Source: Larix sibirica (lineage: Eukaryota; Streptophyta; Pinopsida; Pinales; Pinaceae). From it: a stretch of DNA of 13,177 nucleotides. A program made the translations under genes and the position numbers. The DNA is taken from positions 1 to 13,177 of the forward strand of contig NWUY0303927244.1 of NCBI GenBank assembly GCA_004151065.3, written 5' to 3'. Below the pieces are notes generated by a model, which did no database searches, had not been told where the DNA came from, and worked only from the letters and a program-made list of their open reading frames with translations. The first letter of the stretch is position 1. Each line of letters opens with the position of its first letter. Positions 9,918-13,177 of this stretch are shown here, piece by piece.

Positions 9918-9999
9918 GTTCACACTAATACAAAACGGGTTCACAAAACCTTAGGCCCAACAGGACCCCAATACTCACATGTTGCTCGTCCTGAGAAAC

Positions 10000-12848
10000 T
10001 CAAGCTTGCTTCTGCGATGTCTTCCAATATGCTAAGAACTCAACATATATATCATTTGACACTTTAAATGAACCTTCTACCTTATCTGTATGTTGTTGTA
10101 GCTCTTCCACTAACTACGAGGTTACTTCCCTCTCTAATCACATTTCATCTATTTGCATAGCCTTTAGTCTCTCGACGTAACTTCCTCCAATTATTTTAGT
10201 GATTCTGATAGCTTCATTCTGCAATGTTTCCAATCGTTGACTCTTATGTTGTTATTCCTCCCTTAACTTATTAATTTTTTCCTGCAAAAATTTGTTTCTA
10301 CGACCTTGGACATTCTCTTCATTGGTGGCAAAGTCTTTATGAGATCCTTCAGCGTCGCAGCTCTGGACTATGTATCTTCCATCTTTAATGTCACTCCTTG
10401 TATCTCTTCTTTATCCATCAACGTGGCCCAAGCTTGCAAACTTTGATAATAAAAAATTGGTACATTCTGCATTGAGATCCTTAATATTCTCCATTGTGGA
10501 CTTCGTTGCTTCTTCCCTTTTCTCTCTGACTTTCGGAGGTGTACTGGGAACCAAATACACCTACAACTCACTTATTCTGACCCAAAATCGTCTAATAACT
10601 TCGTTGGGGCTCAACATTTGGTCTTCTATGTGTGCTTCCTCCTCCATTTCAATTTATGGAACTGTACTGCAAGTCACTGCCATGATTCTCGTCAGTGTTG
10701 CATTCTACTTGATAACCTCATCCTTCTCCTTCTGAAGCGTACTACACCTGCCTTTTAATTCATCCCTTTATACTCCATGATTTATTATTTCATCATAGCT
10801 ATAATCTTCATGGCCCTTTAATTCTTCTGCAATCCCCTGGTCTAGGTCATGTAGCATCACAATAAGAAATTCTGTAATCTTTAACTCAGCTTGGATTGAA
10901 GCATGGACATGATTCTGTACTTCTTCTACTGCAAAAATCAATGCTCTTAGCAACAGCTTTAGAACTCTTTGTTTTGTCGAATATGGATGCGGAAATGACC
11001 TTGCTTTCTTTTGTGCTTGAATCTGCTACTCAGCTATGGAATGCATTTGTGCACTCTTTATGTTTGTGTTATCATTACAACTCATTCAAATGACCTTTAA
11101 GTCCCCCAAAAACTTCTAAGTGTTTTTCTTCTGTCTTTTTCCATATATCCATTGTAGTGTCTTTGATCCTATTTTTTTAATATCTCAATATCATCCTCCA
11201 TCAAGGATAGCTTTGTACTACCCTTATGTGCTTTTCTCTTTGTCCTCTTTCCTTTAGGAATTTATGAAGCTTTCCTCTTCTCCCCAATGGTTGGATCTAT
11301 CTGTGTCTCATTGGATTTTTTATCCCCTTCCTGCAATTGATATTGTTCTTCATTGGTTCCACCTTGTGCTCCTGATACTTGGTCTCCTTGCTCATCTTGT
11401 CCCTGACCAGCTCCACCATTTTGTTACCCAGTTGTCTTCGACATATCATGTGAGAGTTCCTCTCCAACAACTAGTACTTCCCACTCTTATGACCATTCCT
11501 GTATAATTCCTGCAACATATTCTTCCCCTAACTTGTAGTGCATAGGTAACCATTCTTTACTTGGATCCCTCCTAGTTTGCACAAACATAAATTGTAGCCC
11601 GACTTTAAACCAAACAACATTCCTATACAGTTCTACGACATGATGTTCCATATGAGGGTTTTTCTTACTATTGGATTGGATTCCTTCCTTATACACATAA
11701 AAGGTGATGTTCATGTCCGTTTATCGATATGTGTTGTTATTGAACCATAAATATGCATACCATGCATCCAAACAACGCCCCTCCAACGCCGCAAACTATG
11801 AACCCTTCGGCTCATTCCATGAAACTAATGCAATCAAAATTATTAACCAAGAGTAGTGAAATGGATTACATTTCTCCTATGCATTGAGGCAATTATCTAG
11901 AAATTCATTTAGCGAAAACATGGCCCAGTTCACCTGGACACCTTCAACACATTGCTTGACCAATGCTATTACCACTGCAGGGACTTGATTAGGGTGACAT
12001 TTCAGCATAAGTTTATTAGCTAGTGCATGTGTCGCAAACCTTACCACCTGGTCACCAATAGAATCTATGTCATAGCCCCTAGTGCTCTTCTCCAATCCAT
12101 ATGTGCCCTTTATTTTTTCATCCAACTCTTTGTCTCTTTCCTTGCCCAAAAAATACGTTGTTGGATTTGGTCATGCAGATGGAAATCCCATAAACTGCAA
12201 TATTAAGTCTATATCCAGTGAAATTTTTCGATCTAACCAAAAAAATCCACCATGCACACATAGTAAAAGTTGCTTCACACATGCGTTAACTTCTACAGTG
12301 TGACCAAAATGTGGTATTTCGAGAAGAGCCAATATGTTGGATTTTTCCAATCCTCAAGCCCACAACTATGGTTCAAGGACATAGGACGTCGAATCTTCAC
12401 TCTACACTTTCCTTAAATAGTTGTCTAGCTCAAACTTAGGGAATTTATTCCTATCATCAAAATCATGATCTGCATATTCGAGGTTTGGGATTTTGCCTAG
12501 CATATTACCTTCCTTCATTACACCCTTCAGAATGGCTAGTATCTCCAGAGTATACTTTGCGTCCTTGATTAAGCTGATCGGTTTGGCATTTGGATTTCTT
12601 GGTGGCAGATATGGTATTAGGATTGATGGAAAACTAGATGTCAAGGCCTCTACATCATTCCTTCCTTTCGTGTGTGATTCAACATTCCTTGTTCGCGATG
12701 ATATTCTTGCTAGCACGGGTGACCTTATTGGTACCGCTGGTGTCACTGATGGTACTTTTGTTATTACTACTTCAGGTTCCATTCGGCTCTGTGATATTCT
12801 TGACTCCATAAAGTCTTTAACAATGTCTTCAAGTGAATTTTCAGGCAT
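10000..12848 (-). pseudogene. Unnamed repeat-family protein, gag-like architecture, broken
   Basis: I do not know a name for this family; I recall similar proteins as repetitive entries in gymnosperm annotations, unverified. From ATG 12848-12846 the frame reads MPENSLEDIVKDFMESR, then a Ser/Pro/Arg-rich disordered part, then TLEILAILKGV (about 12550). One frame continues to about 11110 despite about eleven stops (12402-12404, 12366-12368, 12354-12356, 12171-12173, 11877-11879, 11487-11489 among them). The core includes GGFFWLDRKISLDIDLI, LGKERDKELDEKIKGTYGL, VVRFATHALANKLMLKCHP, NWAMFSLNEFLDNC, YSWLIILIALVSWNEP and RRDPSKEWLPMHY. A Gln/Gly/Asp hinge and basic KGKRTKRKAHKG (about 11250-11220) follow, then frameshifts and Glu/Lys-rich coiled-coil-like text with FLQEKINKLREE and LVEELQQHTDKVEG, ending QKQA before TGA 10002-10000. 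Gag, or an accessory ORF, are both possible. Confidence 0.62.
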
Positions 12849-13144
12849 AATCAGTCACACTTGTTCTCGACAAATTGGCTCTTGACTTCGTTTTTAGCTC
12901 AACTTGCAATTACCATAATCCTCATACCTTTACAAATTTAAAGCTCCACATCTTGTCTTATCGTTGCATTAATTCTGAATTTAGCGTATATGTCCAAATA
13001 TTCCCTCAGGATTTAACCAATTTGAAATTTAATTCTCTTAATCATCATGGAGTCCTTTCACACACTATTGTTGCATCTTGCATTTAATTTTATTGTTTCA
13101 TACTTGATCGACACTTTTTCTCATTAATGCGCCACTTCATGACT

Positions 13145-13149
<5 letters not shown>
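12849..13149. other. Possible upstream leader of the broken protein, no gene
   Basis: Neither strand has a recognisable coding motif. On the minus strand this would be the untranslated region ahead of the ATG at 12848. AAGTGGCGCATTAATG on the minus strand (about 13138-13123) contains TGGCGC, which begins many plant primer-binding sites, but the rest does not match the usual sites, so I do not call one. Confidence 0.35.

Positions 13150-13177
<28 letters not shown>
13150..13177. repeat. (CT)n microsatellite, cut by window end
   Basis: Fourteen uninterrupted CT units fill 13150-13177 and continue out of the window; on the minus strand this is (GA)n. GA/CT tracts are common in plant 5' leaders and in LTR elements. 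No sequence interruption is seen, which suggests a young or still-mutable tract. Confidence 0.95.

Larger units (their letters stand above)
8972..9962 (-). repeat. LTR-like block, minus orientation (borders uncertain)
   Basis: Read on the minus strand this has the build of a plant LTR. It starts TGTTGGG (at 9962) and ends CCTAACA (at 8972), imperfect terminal inverted repeats with TG...CA ends, about 991 bp apart. A TATA box lies about 200 bases in (9756-9763). A leader follows with TTCTCCCAGTTGGGTTTCCA near 9535-9510, a phrase I associate with transcribed LTR regions of gymnosperm elements. An alternative left border is TGAAGTGG at 9905, directly after the purine run AGGGGAGAAAAA (9917-9906), with CCCCTTCA at 9275-9268 as its right end (638 bp). 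GGACCCC occurs at 8977-8983 and 9963-9969. No second LTR copy lies in the window, so the borders cannot be tested here. It may be a 3' LTR of the element coding the 10000-12848 protein. Confidence 0.5.

Noticed and set aside
10370-10735. Plus-strand opening of 121 codons with hydrophobic, Ser-rich text
   Set aside because: It is antisense to the coiled-coil-like end of the minus-strand protein. Reversed Glu/Lys codons produce Ser/Phe/Leu-rich shadows that imitate membrane proteins.
12493-12885. Plus-strand opening of 130 codons
   Set aside because: It lies opposite the N-terminal part of the gag-like frame. The minus strand is preferred because that frame continues for a further 1.3 kb with recognisable protein-like segments, while the plus frame stops with no continuation.
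13123-13138. TGGCGC as a primer-binding site on the minus strand
   Set aside because: Only about six bases fit common plant primer-binding sites, and no LTR end is visible next to it.
1-13177. tRNA, rRNA, CRISPR, riboswitch or bacterial operon signals
   Set aside because: None seen: no cloverleaf-like region, no regularly spaced repeats, and no ribosome binding sites in a meaningful setting. The content is that of eukaryotic repeats.

Overview
The window looks like repeat-derived plant nuclear DNA, most probably from a gymnosperm. It is AT-rich and full of decayed retroelements, with no intact gene. The gymnosperm assignment rests on my recollection that closely similar LINE and repeat proteins are common in conifer annotations; I could not check it. 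I see no prokaryotic organisation, no tRNA or rRNA gene and no CRISPR array.

Layout. (1) 1-1690, minus strand: a LINE remnant running from the end of the endonuclease through a linker into a reverse transcriptase (RT) that leaves the window at base 1. It is full of stops and frameshifts. (2) 1691-2607: AT-rich DNA without a gene, containing one strong 87-bp imperfect hairpin. (3) 2608 to about 8677, plus strand: a second, unrelated LINE that is almost full length but dead. ORF1 carries a DUF4283-like domain and a CCHC knuckle. ORF2 carries an EEP endonuclease, an RT, a zf-RVT-like zinc region and an RNase H-like end. (4) About 8678-8971: probable LINE tail and non-coding sequence. (5) About 8972-9962, minus strand: an LTR-like block with a TATA box, a conserved-looking leader and several possible borders. 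(6) 10000-12848, minus strand: a broken reading frame of about 950 codons for an unnamed repeat-family protein. It has a disordered N-terminus, a conserved globular core, a low-complexity hinge and a coiled-coil-like C-terminus. (7) 12849-13177: possible upstream leader ending in a (CT)n microsatellite cut by the window edge.

How the parts relate. Blocks 5 to 7 share one orientation. They could be the 3' part of one LTR retroelement that has a gag-like protein but no protease, integrase or RT in view; this is the most interesting hypothesis here. The two LINEs are separate insertions of different lineages in opposite orientation. Nothing in the window appears able to make a functional protein today.
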